NCBI GenBank assembly: GCA_025059775.1
Contig: JANXCW010000001.1
Coordinates: 129,588-193,587 of the forward strand
Length of the DNA stretch: 64,000 nt
Reading direction: 5' to 3'
Source: Armatimonadota bacterium
Lineage (GTDB): Bacteria > Sysuimicrobiota > Sysuimicrobiia > Sysuimicrobiales > Sysuimicrobiaceae
Below, piece by piece: positions 41,719 to 50,633 of the stretch. How positions within the stretch are numbered: the stretch's first letter is position 1; the number at the start of each line of letters is the position of its first letter. The position numbers were made by a program, and so were the translations under genes. The notes under the pieces are model-generated. The model searched no databases. It was not told the DNA's origin and saw only the letters and a program-made list of their open reading frames with translations.

Positions 41719-42361
41719 CCGCGTCCTCCTCCCCCGCCACCACCAGGACCGGCATCCTAAGGCTGGGGAGTAGTTCGTGGCTACTGGGTCGCTCCATCAT
41801 CCCCTCCAAGCACCCCACCAGCACGTGGGCCGGGACCGAGGCGGCGATCTCGTGGAGGCGCTTCAGGAGCTCCGGGCGAGAGGCCTTCGTGGTGGCCCCC
41901 AGGAGATTGGGCAGGAAGGTCTCAAGGAACGGGCGGGGTCCTTCTGTGCGGATGGTCTGGATTGCCTGGCGTCGCCGAGCTTTCCCCTCTTCGGTATCCG
42001 CCTCCGCCCGCGTGCACACGAGCACCAACCCGAGCAAGCGCCCGGGCGCGCGCGCGGCTATGCGGAACGCGATATAGCCCCCCATGGAGTGCCCTCCCAG
42101 CACGAACCGGTCCAGCCCGAGCGCATCCGCGAGTTCCAGGACGTCCTCCGCGAGGGACTCCATGGTGTAGGAGCCTTCCGGTTTGTCCGACCGTCCGAAC
42201 CCGCGTAGGTCCGGTGTCACCATCCGATACCGGGCGACGAGGGCATCCCGTAGGGGAGACCAGATCTCCGAGGAAAGGGGGAATCCATGGAGGAGAAGCA
42301 CGGGAAGGCCATCCCCCGCATCCTCGCAGTACCAGCGGCAGCCCCGCACCTCCGCGAACAT
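41567..42361 (-). CDS. Alpha/beta-fold hydrolase
   Basis: Serine hydrolase of the haloperoxidase/esterase type. Seen: VLLLHGFPLSSEIW (oxyanion region), nucleophile elbow LGGHSMGGYIAF with Ser92, VLVVAGEEDAVTPP with the acid, and LPRCGHTPSLEAPEAL with the catalytic His. The length is 264 residues. The ATG at 42361 (MFAEVRGCRW) follows AGGGGTGG. It is the last gene of the long minus-strand series, 89 bp after the acyltransferase. Substrate unknown. Confidence 0.85.
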   Translation of the reverse strand: MFAEVRGCRWYCEDAGDGLPVLLLHGFPLSSEIWSPLRDALVARYRMVTPDLRGFGRSDKPEGSYTMESLAEDVLELADALGLDRFVLGGHSMGGYIAFRIAARAPGRLLGLVLVCTRAEADTEEGKARRRQAIQTIRTEGPRPFLETFLPNLLGATTKASRPELLKRLHEIAASVPAHVLVGCLEGMMERPSSHELLPSLRMPVLVVAGEEDAVTPPESARTMAEGFPRAQLTFLPRCGHTPSLEAPEALAQALSQFLEGLEG

Positions 42362-42450
42362 GCCACCCCTACCCCCGCTGCCCTCCTGAGGCATACGCAG
42401 ATCTCTTTCGACACTCCCCACAGCCGCGCCTTCCTGGCAACCCCTGACCT

Positions 42451-43119
42451 TCAGGGTGGGCCCTGCGCGTGGAGGCGCAGCAGCGCCTCCCGCAGCCGAC
42501 CCAGGGCCGCGGCAAGCTCTGCCCCGGAGGGATTTCCGGGTGGAGCGAGCGGGGATCCGAACCGCACGCCCACGGGAACTAGGTGGGGGATCACCTCTCC
42601 CAACGGGAGGGCGCGATCGGTCCCGAAGATCCAGGCGGGAAGGATGGGTGCCCGTGCGCGGGCGCTCAGCAACACCGTTCCCGCCTTCAAGGGTGCCAGG
42701 ACCTCCCCGGTACGGTTGACGCCTCCTTCCGCGAACACCACGAGAACCCCGCCTCCCCGCAGGACCCGCAGTGCCGCACGGAGGGCTGAGCCGGTGTAGG
42801 CCCCCGGATCCACCTCCGTACGGCGTACGGGGATCATCCCGAACCACCGCACGAGGGGTGCGATGACGCGCAGCAGGCCCCGCCACGGCACGAACCCCTC
42901 GCTCACCCGTTCTCCCAAGAGATCCTCCGCCCCGAGGAAGGTAGCCTGCCGGGGCAGCGCCGCACCCAGCACCACGGGATCCAGCCACGAGCGGTGGTTG
43001 ACGGCTACCACCAGGGACCCCGCAGGGGGGCAGTTCTCCGCGCCCGCAACCCGGAAGCCGAAAATCCCCCACAGGAGGAAGCGGGCCGCCCACCTGGCCG
43101 CGTGATAGCCCGGGGTCAT
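42451..43119 (-). CDS. Lysophospholipid acyltransferase (PlsC-like)
   Basis: 1-acyl-glycerol-3-phosphate acyltransferase fold, 222 residues. Seen: catalytic VNHRSWLDP (NHx4D), and FAEGGVNRTG where the usual motif is FPEGTRS, plus an N-terminal hydrophobic segment. The Ala for Pro change and the altered motif suggest a divergent member, but the catalytic His and Asp are present. Its start overlaps the apgM stop by 4 bp. Probably membrane-associated, making phosphatidate or remodelling lipids. Confidence 0.82.
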   Translation of the reverse strand: MTPGYHAARWAARFLLWGIFGFRVAGAENCPPAGSLVVAVNHRSWLDPVVLGAALPRQATFLGAEDLLGERVSEGFVPWRGLLRVIAPLVRWFGMIPVRRTEVDPGAYTGSALRAALRVLRGGGVLVVFAEGGVNRTGEVLAPLKAGTVLLSARARAPILPAWIFGTDRALPLGEVIPHLVPVGVRFGSPLAPPGNPSGAELAAALGRLREALLRLHAQGPP

Positions 43120-44393
43120 GCGGATCGCGGGAATTCCCCCCGGCTCAGGCGCACGAGGAGCGGGAGGACGTCCACCCCCCGGAGCCGGCCGAGGGCTCCA
43201 CGCCCCGCGCTACGCTCTCCGAAGGGCCCTGCACCATCCGGGGGGATTCCCGGCCCGGCCACCAGAAGTGGCACGGGGTCGTCCGTGTGCGCGCGGACCG
43301 AGCACGGGGTAGCGTGATCCGCGGTGACCGCCACCACCGCCCCGTCGAGCACAGGCTGCAGGGGACCGAAGAAATGGGCATCGATCCGCTCGATCACCGC
43401 CCGCTTTGCCTCCCAGTCCCCGTCGTGCCCGGGTTCATCCGGCCCCTTGAGGTGGATGTACAGCCCGTCCCATTCGGCCAGGACCTCCCGGGCCCGCTCC
43501 GCCCAGGCGGTGTAGGCGGCAGGGTCTCCCTGGCCAGGGGGCACGGGAACCACCCCCATCCCGAGTACCCGGGCGATTCCTCGCTCCACGGGCATCTCCA
43601 CGAAGCAGGCAAACCGCACCCCGAATCGCTCCGCGATACCGGGCACCTCCGGGAGGTGATCGCTCGCGTCCCGGAGCAGGACGAGGTTGGCCGGGAGTCT
43701 GCCCTCCGCGCGGCGCCGCTGGTTTACGGGATGGCGTTCCAGGACCACGCGGCTGCGCGCGGTGAACTCGTTCACGAGCTCCGCGGCTCGTCGGGCCTCC
43801 GGGGTGTTCACCAAGGGCACGCACCGCTCCACGGTGTCCCCTGCTACTGCCCGGGCGACCCCGAGTCCGCCCATGCGGGCGTAGGCAGGATCCGTGTTGC
43901 TGATCTGGGCGGAGAGCGACGTACGGGCATCCGAGAGCACCAGCACGCAGCGGTGCCCCACGCTCGCCGCGAATTGGAAGCGGGCGTCCTCAAGCCGCAC
44001 CTCCTGCTGGACGGCCTCCGCCAGGGCCTGGGTCTCCGCGCTTGTGAGATCCCGTCCCACCCGCCGATCCACAATGCGGTCCCCTTCCGCGGTGGCGAAG
44101 TTTCCGCGGAGCGCGAGGTCCCCGTCCCGGAACGGCAAACCCACGCCAAGGGCCTCCAGCACACCCCGACCCGTGTGGTACCGGTGGGGATCATAGCCAA
44201 GGATGGCGAAGACCGCCACGTCCGACTCCGGCGCGATTCCCTCTCCCACCGTCCCCACCAGTCCCTGCTGCCCCCGTCCGGCGAGGGCGTCCAGATGGGG
44301 GGTGTGCGCGGCTTCCAGGGGTGTCCGATCCCCGAGCGCGGGGATGGGGCGGTCTCCGAGTCCGTCGAGGATCACGTAGAGGATCTTGGCCAC
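43116..44393 (-). CDS. apgM: 2,3-bisphosphoglycerate-independent phosphoglycerate mutase, archaeal type
   Basis: Interconverts 3- and 2-phosphoglycerate. It belongs to the ApgM/alkaline phosphatase superfamily rather than GpmI: seen VILDGLGDRPIPALG (metal Asp), GIAPESDVAVFAILGYDP (phosphorylated Ser), RGNFAT, and the C-terminal metal cluster HLKGPDEPGHDGD and TADHATPC. The length is 425 residues. GTG 44393 is preferred because GGAGGTG lies upstream. ApgM is usual in archaea and deep-branching or thermophilic bacteria. Confidence 0.93.
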   Translation of the reverse strand: MAKILYVILDGLGDRPIPALGDRTPLEAAHTPHLDALAGRGQQGLVGTVGEGIAPESDVAVFAILGYDPHRYHTGRGVLEALGVGLPFRDGDLALRGNFATAEGDRIVDRRVGRDLTSAETQALAEAVQQEVRLEDARFQFAASVGHRCVLVLSDARTSLSAQISNTDPAYARMGGLGVARAVAGDTVERCVPLVNTPEARRAAELVNEFTARSRVVLERHPVNQRRRAEGRLPANLVLLRDASDHLPEVPGIAERFGVRFACFVEMPVERGIARVLGMGVVPVPPGQGDPAAYTAWAERAREVLAEWDGLYIHLKGPDEPGHDGDWEAKRAVIERIDAHFFGPLQPVLDGAVVAVTADHATPCSVRAHTDDPVPLLVAGPGIPPDGAGPFGERSAGRGALGRLRGVDVLPLLVRLSRGEFPRSA

Positions 44394-44406
44394 CCCGCAC
44401 CTCCGA

Positions 44407-45219
44407 CTATTCCCCACCCTCCCGTCGCCACCGGCTCAGGAGGTCCTCGAGGTCCTGCACCACCAGATCCGGCCGTACCCCTCCCTCTTCGGCCTCCCGC
44501 GAAACCCCTGAGAGCACCAGCACCGTCCGCATGCCCATACGAGCCCCTCCCGCGATGTCCGTTCCCAGCTGATCCCCGATCATGAGGGCCTCTGCGGCCG
44601 GGACGCCCAGGCGGCGCAGGGCCGCCTCCAGGAGGGGACGCTCGGGTTTGCCCAGCACCACGGGCGCCTTCCCCGCGGCCACCTCGATGGCGGCCACGAG
44701 CGAACCCGCGCCGGGCCACAGATCCTCCCCCACGGGCAGCACGGGGTCGCGGTTGGTGGCCACGAACCCCGCCCCTCGCCGGATGGCCCGGCAGGCATCC
44801 CGCAGCTTCGCATAGGTGAACTCCACGTCGAGCCCCACCACCACGAACGCCACCCCGTCCGGGTCCTCCGAGAGCACCATCCCCGCTTCCAGGAGCGCCT
44901 TCCGCAGCCCTTCCCCGCCGATGGCGTACACCGAGGTGCCCGGCTGGACCCGGGCCTGCAGGTACTCCGCGGCCACCTGGGCCGAGGTCACCACCTGGTC
45001 CGGAGCCACATGAATCCCCATGCGGACCAGCCGCTCCGCGTACTGCTCCGGGGTCCGGGCGGCGTTGTTGGTGGCGAAGACGAAGGGGAGACCGGTGCGC
45101 CGCAGGTGCTCCAGGAATGCCACGGCCCCGGGCAGCGGCGTCTTGCCCCGGTACACCACGCCGTCCAGGTCCAGCACCACCCCGCGGACGCCCTGCAGCC
45201 AGCGGGCGGACGCCGTCAT
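44407..45219 (-). CDS. HAD-IIA family phosphatase (NagD/p-nitrophenyl phosphatase-like)
   Basis: HAD-superfamily phosphatase with a C2 cap. Seen: motif I VVLDLDGVVYRG (nucleophile and acid Asp), motif II VFATNNAART, motif III Lys in VVLGKPERPL, and motif IV MIGDQLGTDIAGG. The length is 270 residues. The ATG at 45219 overlaps the dapF-like stop by 4 bp (ATGA). Possible substrates include 2-phosphoglycolate, glycerol phosphates and nucleotides; the apgM neighbour does not fix this. Confidence 0.9.
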   Translation of the reverse strand: MTASARWLQGVRGVVLDLDGVVYRGKTPLPGAVAFLEHLRRTGLPFVFATNNAARTPEQYAERLVRMGIHVAPDQVVTSAQVAAEYLQARVQPGTSVYAIGGEGLRKALLEAGMVLSEDPDGVAFVVVGLDVEFTYAKLRDACRAIRRGAGFVATNRDPVLPVGEDLWPGAGSLVAAIEVAAGKAPVVLGKPERPLLEAALRRLGVPAAEALMIGDQLGTDIAGGARMGMRTVLVLSGVSREAEEGGVRPDLVVQDLEDLLSRWRREGGE

Positions 45220-46070
45220 GACAACGTCTCCACGAACTCCGGAGAGAACTCGCCCCGGTAGACCTCCCGGGCGGGGCCCGTCATCCGCAGGGAGAATCCT
45301 TCGCCCACCTGGATTCGCAGCGCACCTCCCGGCATCTCCACGGTCACATCCCGCCGCGTGAACCCACGGCGCACGCAGGCCGCGGCCACCGCGCACGCAC
45401 TGGAACCGGAGGCCAGGGTCTCCCCCGCCCCCCGTTCCCAAATGCGGACGCGCACCCTCTCTTGGTCCAACACCTGAGCGAACTGCACGTTCGTGCGCTG
45501 GGGAAACGCGGGATGCCGCTCGAGCGCCGGACCCAGTCGGGGGAAGTCCACCCCCGTGAGATCCTCCACGAACACCACGCAGTGTGGGTTCCCTACCGTC
45601 AGGGCGGTGATCCGGACCGTCGCGCCCTCCACCTCCACAGGCTCGTCCACCACCTCCCGGGGAGGGCCCGCCATAGGGATGTGTGGGCTCCAGAAGCTGG
45701 CCTCTCCCATGTCGACCGTGACCTCCGCCACCCGGTCCCCCACCACCGCAAGCACGCACGTCACGATCCCCCCGGGTGTCTCCACGGTGAAGCGGGTGCT
45801 CCGGGTGAACCCGTGCTCGTACAGGTATTTGGCGAAGATCCGCAGGCCGTTCCCGCTTTTCTCCGCCTCGCTGCCGTCCGGGTTGTAGATGCGCAACCCG
45901 AAGTCCGCGCGATCGCTGGACACGCGCGCCAGAATCCCGTCCGAGCCCACTCCCAGATGCCGGTCGCAGATGCGCCGGACGGCCTCGGGGGTGAGGGCGA
46001 ACGAGAGCGAGGTGAGATCCACCACAAGGTAGTCGTTGCCGAGCGCGTGCGCCTTCACGAATCGGTTCAT
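45216..46070 (-). CDS. dapF: Diaminopimelate epimerase-family protein with Ser in place of both catalytic Cys
   Basis: DapF fold, 284 residues: GNDYLVVD, IYNPDGSEAEKSGNGLR, GNPHCVVFVED and ERGAGETLASGSSACA. True DapF uses two Cys as a base pair for proton transfer, in xCGNGxR and ACG[ST]GAC. Here the positions are Ser72 (AGC, 45855-45857) and Ser221 (TCC, 45408-45410). Both changes being coordinated, and the rest of the site kept, argues against random decay. It may be a functionally distinct paralogue, or be inactive as a thiol racemase. It is coupled to ddl upstream, which argues for a cell-wall or amino-acid link. The DapF symbol refers to homology only. Confidence 0.78.
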   Translation of the reverse strand: MNRFVKAHALGNDYLVVDLTSLSFALTPEAVRRICDRHLGVGSDGILARVSSDRADFGLRIYNPDGSEAEKSGNGLRIFAKYLYEHGFTRSTRFTVETPGGIVTCVLAVVGDRVAEVTVDMGEASFWSPHIPMAGPPREVVDEPVEVEGATVRITALTVGNPHCVVFVEDLTGVDFPRLGPALERHPAFPQRTNVQFAQVLDQERVRVRIWERGAGETLASGSSACAVAAACVRRGFTRRDVTVEMPGGALRIQVGEGFSLRMTGPAREVYRGEFSPEFVETLS

Positions 46071-47146
46071 CCCATCCCTCCCCGCCGGGCGAGGGCTTCC
46101 CCGCTGGGGTAGCGGATCCGCAGGGCGCTTTTCTGTCGCCACCGCTCCAGGGCCAGGTCCACCAGCCGGGAGATCAGATCCCGGTAAGGGATCCCGGAGG
46201 CCTCCCACAGCTTCGGATACATGCTGATGGAGGTGAACCCGGGAATGGTGTTCACCTCGCTTACGTACACGGTGCCCTCCCGGGTCACCAGGAAATCCAC
46301 CCGGGCCATGCCGCACAGCTGGAGAGCCCGGTAGGCATCCAGGGCCAGGGACCGCACCCGTTCCGAGAGCTCCCCGGGAAGGGAGGCGGGGATCACCAGC
46401 TCCGCGCCGTGCGGATCCAGGTACTTCGCTTCATACGTGTAAAAGGCGTGGGTGGGCCGGACCTCCCCCGGAAGGGAGGCGATGGGATCGTCGTTCCCGA
46501 GCACGCTGACCTCCACCTCCAGGGGATACGGAACCGCCCGCTCCACGATGGCCGCAAGGCCGTACTGCAGGGCATCCTCCACCGCTTCCGCGAGCCCTCC
46601 CTCCGCCTCCACCCGGTGGACGCCTACGGAGGAACCCAGCCGGGTGGGCTTCACAAAGCAGGGGTAGCCGATCCGCTCCGCGGTCTCGCGCCGCACGCCC
46701 TCCGGATCCCTCCGCCAGCGGCTCGCGGGAAACACGAGGAAGTCCACCACGGGCAGCCCGCTTGCCCGCAGCAGAGCTTTCTGCACCCCCTTGTCCATGC
46801 CCACCGCAGACCCCAGCACGTCCGCCCCCACGTACGGGACGTTCAGAAGCTCAAATAGGCCCTGAACCGTGCCATCCTCCCCCGCGGGGCCGTGCAGCAC
46901 CGGGAATAGGACGTCGCAGACCACCTCTCCCCCCGACACCAGGAAGACCGCCCGCCCCGGTCGGTCCAGCCGCAGGGCCGCGGGCTGGCCCTGTACGAAC
47001 CAGGTGCCGTCCCGGTCAATGAAGATCTCCACCACGGAGAACCGTTCAGGATCCGCGGCCCGGATCACGTTGCGGGCGGAGATGCAGGAGACCTCGTGCT
47101 CCCCACTCCGTCCCCCGTAGAGGATTCCGAGCCGGATCCGCTCCAT
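46067..47146 (-). CDS. ddl: D-alanine--D-alanine ligase
   Basis: ATP-grasp ligase for the peptidoglycan precursor D-Ala-D-Ala. Seen: LGILYGGRSGEHEVSC, LFPVLHGPAGEDGTVQG, VGMDKGVQKALL, FVKPTRLGSSVGV, and VSEVNTIPGFTSISMYPKLWEASG with the Mg-binding Glu/Asn and substrate Ser. The length is 359 residues, normal for Ddl with the longer VanA-like omega region. It overlaps the dapF-like gene by 4 bp and starts 41 bp after prpC. Confidence 0.94.
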   Translation of the reverse strand: MERIRLGILYGGRSGEHEVSCISARNVIRAADPERFSVVEIFIDRDGTWFVQGQPAALRLDRPGRAVFLVSGGEVVCDVLFPVLHGPAGEDGTVQGLFELLNVPYVGADVLGSAVGMDKGVQKALLRASGLPVVDFLVFPASRWRRDPEGVRRETAERIGYPCFVKPTRLGSSVGVHRVEAEGGLAEAVEDALQYGLAAIVERAVPYPLEVEVSVLGNDDPIASLPGEVRPTHAFYTYEAKYLDPHGAELVIPASLPGELSERVRSLALDAYRALQLCGMARVDFLVTREGTVYVSEVNTIPGFTSISMYPKLWEASGIPYRDLISRLVDLALERWRQKSALRIRYPSGEALARRGGMG

Positions 47147-47187
47147 CCCCGCGCCCTATCATCCCATCGCACCCGGGTGAGGGCATC

Positions 47188-48336
47188 CTAGATGCCCGAC
47201 GGCACCGGCACCGGGCGGTAGGGAGGTCCCTCGTATCGCACCCGGGGGCGGAACAGGCGGTTGTCCTCGTGCTGCTCGGTGACGTGTGCCACCAGCCCCG
47301 CGATCCGGGCGCAGAGAAAGATGGGCGTGTAGAGGGGCATCGGCACGCCCAGCAGGTACAGCAACAGCCCGATGGGATAGTCCACGTTGGGGTAGATGCC
47401 CTTCTCCCGGGCCATGACCTCCTCCACGGTACGGTAGGTGGCAAGCAGCTCCCGGCCCTCGGGCCGGCGGTCCGCCAGCTGCGGAAGGTACTCCTGGAGC
47501 AGCACGGCCCGGGGGTCGTGGCGCCGCATGTACACCCGGTGCCCGAACCCCATGATGCGCGCCCCCTGCTTGAGCTTCTCCATGATGTACGCCTCCGCTC
47601 GGGCTGCTCCGCCCTGCTCCAGGATCTCCAGGAGCATGCGCATGGCGGCCTCGTTGGCCCCGCCGTGAAGGGATCCCTTGAGGGAAGCCGCAGCTCCGGT
47701 CACGGCTCCGTACAGGTCCGAGAGGGTGCTGGCGATCACCCGGGCCGCAAAGGTGGAGTTCGGCATCTCGTGCTCGATGTAACAGGTGAGGACGGCGTCG
47801 AAGACTCGGAGGGCGGTGGGATCCGGGCAGTCTCCCAGGATCATCTTCAGGAACCCACCCGCAAACCCCGCCTCCCGGTCCGGCCGCATGGGCTCCTGTC
47901 CGTGCAGGATCCGATGGGCATTGGCCGCGAGGGTGGGGGCCTTCGCCAGCAGACGCAGTCCTTTCGCCCGGTTCGCCTCCGGGCTGGGATCGTCCAGGAC
48001 CGCGGGGTCCTCGTACCCTGCGAGGAAGGAGATTCCGGTGCGCAGGGCGTCCATGACAGAGGTGGTGCGGGGGAGAAGGGCCAGCATCCGGTATGCTTCC
48101 TCCGGAACCTCCGCGGCCTCGCAGAGGCTCCGCTCGAATGCAGAGGCCTGCTCGGACGTAGGGAGTTCCCCGTGGAACAGGAGGTAGGCGACGTCCACGT
48201 ACGGGCGGTGCCGCGCGAGCTCGATGAGGTCGTATCCGCGCACCAGGATCCTCTCGTGGTCCGTGTCGAGGTAGCTGACGCGGGTGACGGTGGCGATCAC
48301 GCCCTCCAATCCGGGGCTGTAGGGAATCTCCGTCAT
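47188..48336 (-). CDS. prpC: Second citrate/2-methylcitrate synthase
   Basis: Citrate synthase fold with GLEGVIATVTRVSYLD, GSLHGGANEAA (His), GFGHRVY (His) and NVDYPIG (Asp). Placement after prpD and prpB in the same direction (6-bp gap) makes 2-methylcitrate synthase (propionyl-CoA plus oxaloacetate) the best call. At 382 residues it is of normal length. The ATG follows GGAGGTG. A separate citrate synthase at 21546 can supply the TCA cycle, consistent with specialisation. Confidence 0.9.
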   Translation of the reverse strand: MTEIPYSPGLEGVIATVTRVSYLDTDHERILVRGYDLIELARHRPYVDVAYLLFHGELPTSEQASAFERSLCEAAEVPEEAYRMLALLPRTTSVMDALRTGISFLAGYEDPAVLDDPSPEANRAKGLRLLAKAPTLAANAHRILHGQEPMRPDREAGFAGGFLKMILGDCPDPTALRVFDAVLTCYIEHEMPNSTFAARVIASTLSDLYGAVTGAAASLKGSLHGGANEAAMRMLLEILEQGGAARAEAYIMEKLKQGARIMGFGHRVYMRRHDPRAVLLQEYLPQLADRRPEGRELLATYRTVEEVMAREKGIYPNVDYPIGLLLYLLGVPMPLYTPIFLCARIAGLVAHVTEQHEDNRLFRPRVRYEGPPYRPVPVPSGI

Positions 48337-48342
48337 CGTCCT

Positions 48343-49230
48343 TCACCTCCTGGCCAGCTTGCGGTCCAGAGCCTCGTAGTCGTCGTACCGCAGGAGGTCG
48401 TACAGATCCCGCCGGGTCTGTATGCGGGGGATCCAGTCCGCCTGGCTGCCCTTCTCCCGGAGATCCCGGAAGAGCTCCTCTACGGCCCGCATGGCCACCC
48501 GCAGGGCCGTCACGGGGAAGATCACGATGCGGTAGCCGAGACGGTGGAACGCCTCCACCGAAAGGAGCGGCGTGCGGCCGAACTCCGTCACGTTGGCCAG
48601 CAACGGCACCCGTACCGCCTCCGCCACCGCCCGGAACTCCTCCGGGCTTTCCAGGGCCTCGGGGAAGAAGACGTCCGCTCCCGCCTCCGCGTACAGCTGA
48701 CCCCGGCGGATCACCTCCGCGAGGCCGTGGGTGGCTCGGGCGTCTGTGCGGGCTACCACCAGGAGGTGCCGGCGCGCCTGAGCCGCGGCCGCGATCTTCT
48801 CCGCCATGGCCTCCGCGGAAGTGACCTCCTTTCCGCCCAGGTGGCCGCATCGCTTTGGCATCACCTGATCCTCGATCTGCACCGCAGCGGCTCCCGCGGC
48901 TTCCAGCTCGCGGACCGTGCGCACCACGTTGAGGGCCTCTCCGAAGCCCACATCCGCGTCCACGATCACAGGAAGCCGTGTGGCCCGCACCACCCACCGC
49001 ACCGCCTCCGTCACCTCCGGGAGGGTTACCAGGCCCAGGTCCGGGAGGGCAAGGCTCGCACTGTAGGCGGCACCGGAGAAGTACAGGACCTCAAACCCTG
49101 CTTCCTGGGCGAGGCGTGCCACCAGGGCGTTGAACACGCCGGGGGCGACGAGGACCTCCCGGGTCTCCAGAAGCGTCCGCAGTCGCAGGGCAGGGTGCTC
49201 CTCCGGCGGTGGTTGCACCAGCCACGTCAT
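48343..49230 (-). CDS. prpB: 2-Methylisocitrate lyase
   Basis: Isocitrate-lyase superfamily TIM barrel that cleaves 2-methylisocitrate to pyruvate and succinate. Seen: APGVFNALVARLAQEAGFEVLYFSGAA, the metal site VDADVGFG, the nucleophile loop KRCGHLGGK with the catalytic Cys, ARTDAR, and FFPEALES. The length is 295 residues. It is the middle gene of prpD-prpB-prpC, with 6-7-bp gaps on both sides. Confidence 0.94.
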   Translation of the reverse strand: MTWLVQPPPEEHPALRLRTLLETREVLVAPGVFNALVARLAQEAGFEVLYFSGAAYSASLALPDLGLVTLPEVTEAVRWVVRATRLPVIVDADVGFGEALNVVRTVRELEAAGAAAVQIEDQVMPKRCGHLGGKEVTSAEAMAEKIAAAAQARRHLLVVARTDARATHGLAEVIRRGQLYAEAGADVFFPEALESPEEFRAVAEAVRVPLLANVTEFGRTPLLSVEAFHRLGYRIVIFPVTALRVAMRAVEELFRDLREKGSQADWIPRIQTRRDLYDLLRYDDYEALDRKLARR

Positions 49231-49237
49231 GCCGGTC

Positions 49238-50617
49238 TCACACGTAGAGGAGCCGCACGAGCTCTCCGAGATCCTCCTGGGCCTCCAGGCGCCACACCCA
49301 CTCCGCCACCCGCTCGGCCTGGTCCGGAGTCCAGACCTCCGCTACGTTGCGTCGGAACTTCTCCATCACCTCCTCGTCCGTCATGGGGTTGCGGGCATGT
49401 CCCCGGGGGAACCGCACCTCCTCCACGTACGTGGCCCCGTCCTGGGTACGCACCGCGATGCGGTTGGGGATCCCCTCCGGATAGCCGCGGGTAAGTTCAG
49501 GATCCTCCCGGAGGGTGATCCGGTCCTTCAGGAACGCCCGGACGGCGGGGTCCTGAAACCGGGCGGGCGCGAAGGAGGCGCGGTGGACTTCGCCGTCCAG
49601 CAAAGCCACCGCCACGATGTAGGGGAGGGAGTGGTCCGCGGTCTCCCGGGTCTTCGGCTCCCACTTCTCCGGGTCCTTGGCGATGATCTCGTAAGCGGCC
49701 CGAAAGGTCTCGATGTGCACGGAGGCGATTCGCGCTGGGTCCCGGATCTGCTGTCGCAGCCGCAGGGCTGCATCCACCGCGCTCTGCGCATGGTACTCCA
49801 CGGGCCAGAACTTGAGGTAGGTGCCCAGGATCCGGGAGGGAGGCCTCTGGTCCGTCAGCGCCCGCAGAACGCCGTCGTCGAACCGTTCGCCCCGCAGCAG
49901 CTGCGCGAAAAATCCCATCTGGCCCTCAAACGGCTGATGCGGCCCCGTCATGCCGCTTGCGGCGAGCAGCGCCGCCTCCAGGGCGTTCCGCGTGGCCTCC
50001 GCGGCCGCCGCACCCTTCCACATGGCGAGCTCTCCGGCTCGGGTCTGGCGCATGGCCGCGTGTGCCACCGCGGTGATGGCCAGGGCGTGTTCGGTCTGCG
50101 GTGGGGTCAACTTCAGGAGGTAGGCGGCCCCGCACGCGGTGCCCAAGGCCGTGTAGTTCACGTGGTCCCACCCGTGCGCCCGCAGGCTTGCCGCGTCGCA
50201 CAGGCACACGCCGACCTCATAAGCCAGGGCGATGGCCGTGATGAGCTCGCGGGGGCTACACCTCCGCCACTCCGCGAGGGCAACGAGCGCGGGGATCATG
50301 TCGCTGGGATGGAGCGGCTCCCGGGAGAGATAGGTGTCGTTGAAGTCCAGGTAGCGCACCATCACCGCGTTGGCGAAGGCCGCGGCCCCCGGTGGGGCCT
50401 GCACGGGTGTTCCCCACAGGGTGGCACCCCGTGCGCTCGATAGGGTGTAGGCATATGCCCGGGCGGCCTTCGGGGCATCCTCCACAAAGGCCGCCATGGC
50501 CACGCCGAGGCTGTCGAGCACCCGGCGCTTGACCTCATGCACCACCTCCGGGCTTAGCCGTTCCCAGCGAACGGAGGCCGTGTACTCCGCGAGGAGGCGG
50601 CTGTAGCGGTCCGACAC
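49238..50617 (-). CDS. prpD: 2-Methylcitrate dehydratase (MmgE/PrpD family)
   Basis: MmgE/PrpD-fold dehydratase for the 2-methylcitrate cycle. Seen: LAEYTASVRW, VKRRVLDSLGVAMAA, WGTPVQAPPGAAAFANAVMVRYLDFNDTY, LHPSDMIPALVALAE, GWDHVNYTALGTA and ETADHSLPYIVAVALLDG, all typical. The length is 459 residues. GTG 50617 follows GAGAGGG; earlier GTGs overlap the EVE gene. First of the three prp genes. The organism thus appears able to oxidise propionate or propionyl-CoA from odd-chain fatty acids, Val and Ile. Confidence 0.92.
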   Translation of the reverse strand: MSDRYSRLLAEYTASVRWERLSPEVVHEVKRRVLDSLGVAMAAFVEDAPKAARAYAYTLSSARGATLWGTPVQAPPGAAAFANAVMVRYLDFNDTYLSREPLHPSDMIPALVALAEWRRCSPRELITAIALAYEVGVCLCDAASLRAHGWDHVNYTALGTACGAAYLLKLTPPQTEHALAITAVAHAAMRQTRAGELAMWKGAAAAEATRNALEAALLAASGMTGPHQPFEGQMGFFAQLLRGERFDDGVLRALTDQRPPSRILGTYLKFWPVEYHAQSAVDAALRLRQQIRDPARIASVHIETFRAAYEIIAKDPEKWEPKTRETADHSLPYIVAVALLDGEVHRASFAPARFQDPAVRAFLKDRITLREDPELTRGYPEGIPNRIAVRTQDGATYVEEVRFPRGHARNPMTDEEVMEKFRRNVAEVWTPDQAERVAEWVWRLEAQEDLGELVRLLYV

Positions 50618-50633
50618 CGGATTCCCTCTCGTC

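Noticed and set aside
47269-49494. Long open frame on the plus strand (741 codons) opposite prpC and prpB
   Set aside because: It is antisense to two clearly conserved enzymes and its translation is low-complexity, a normal effect of high GC.
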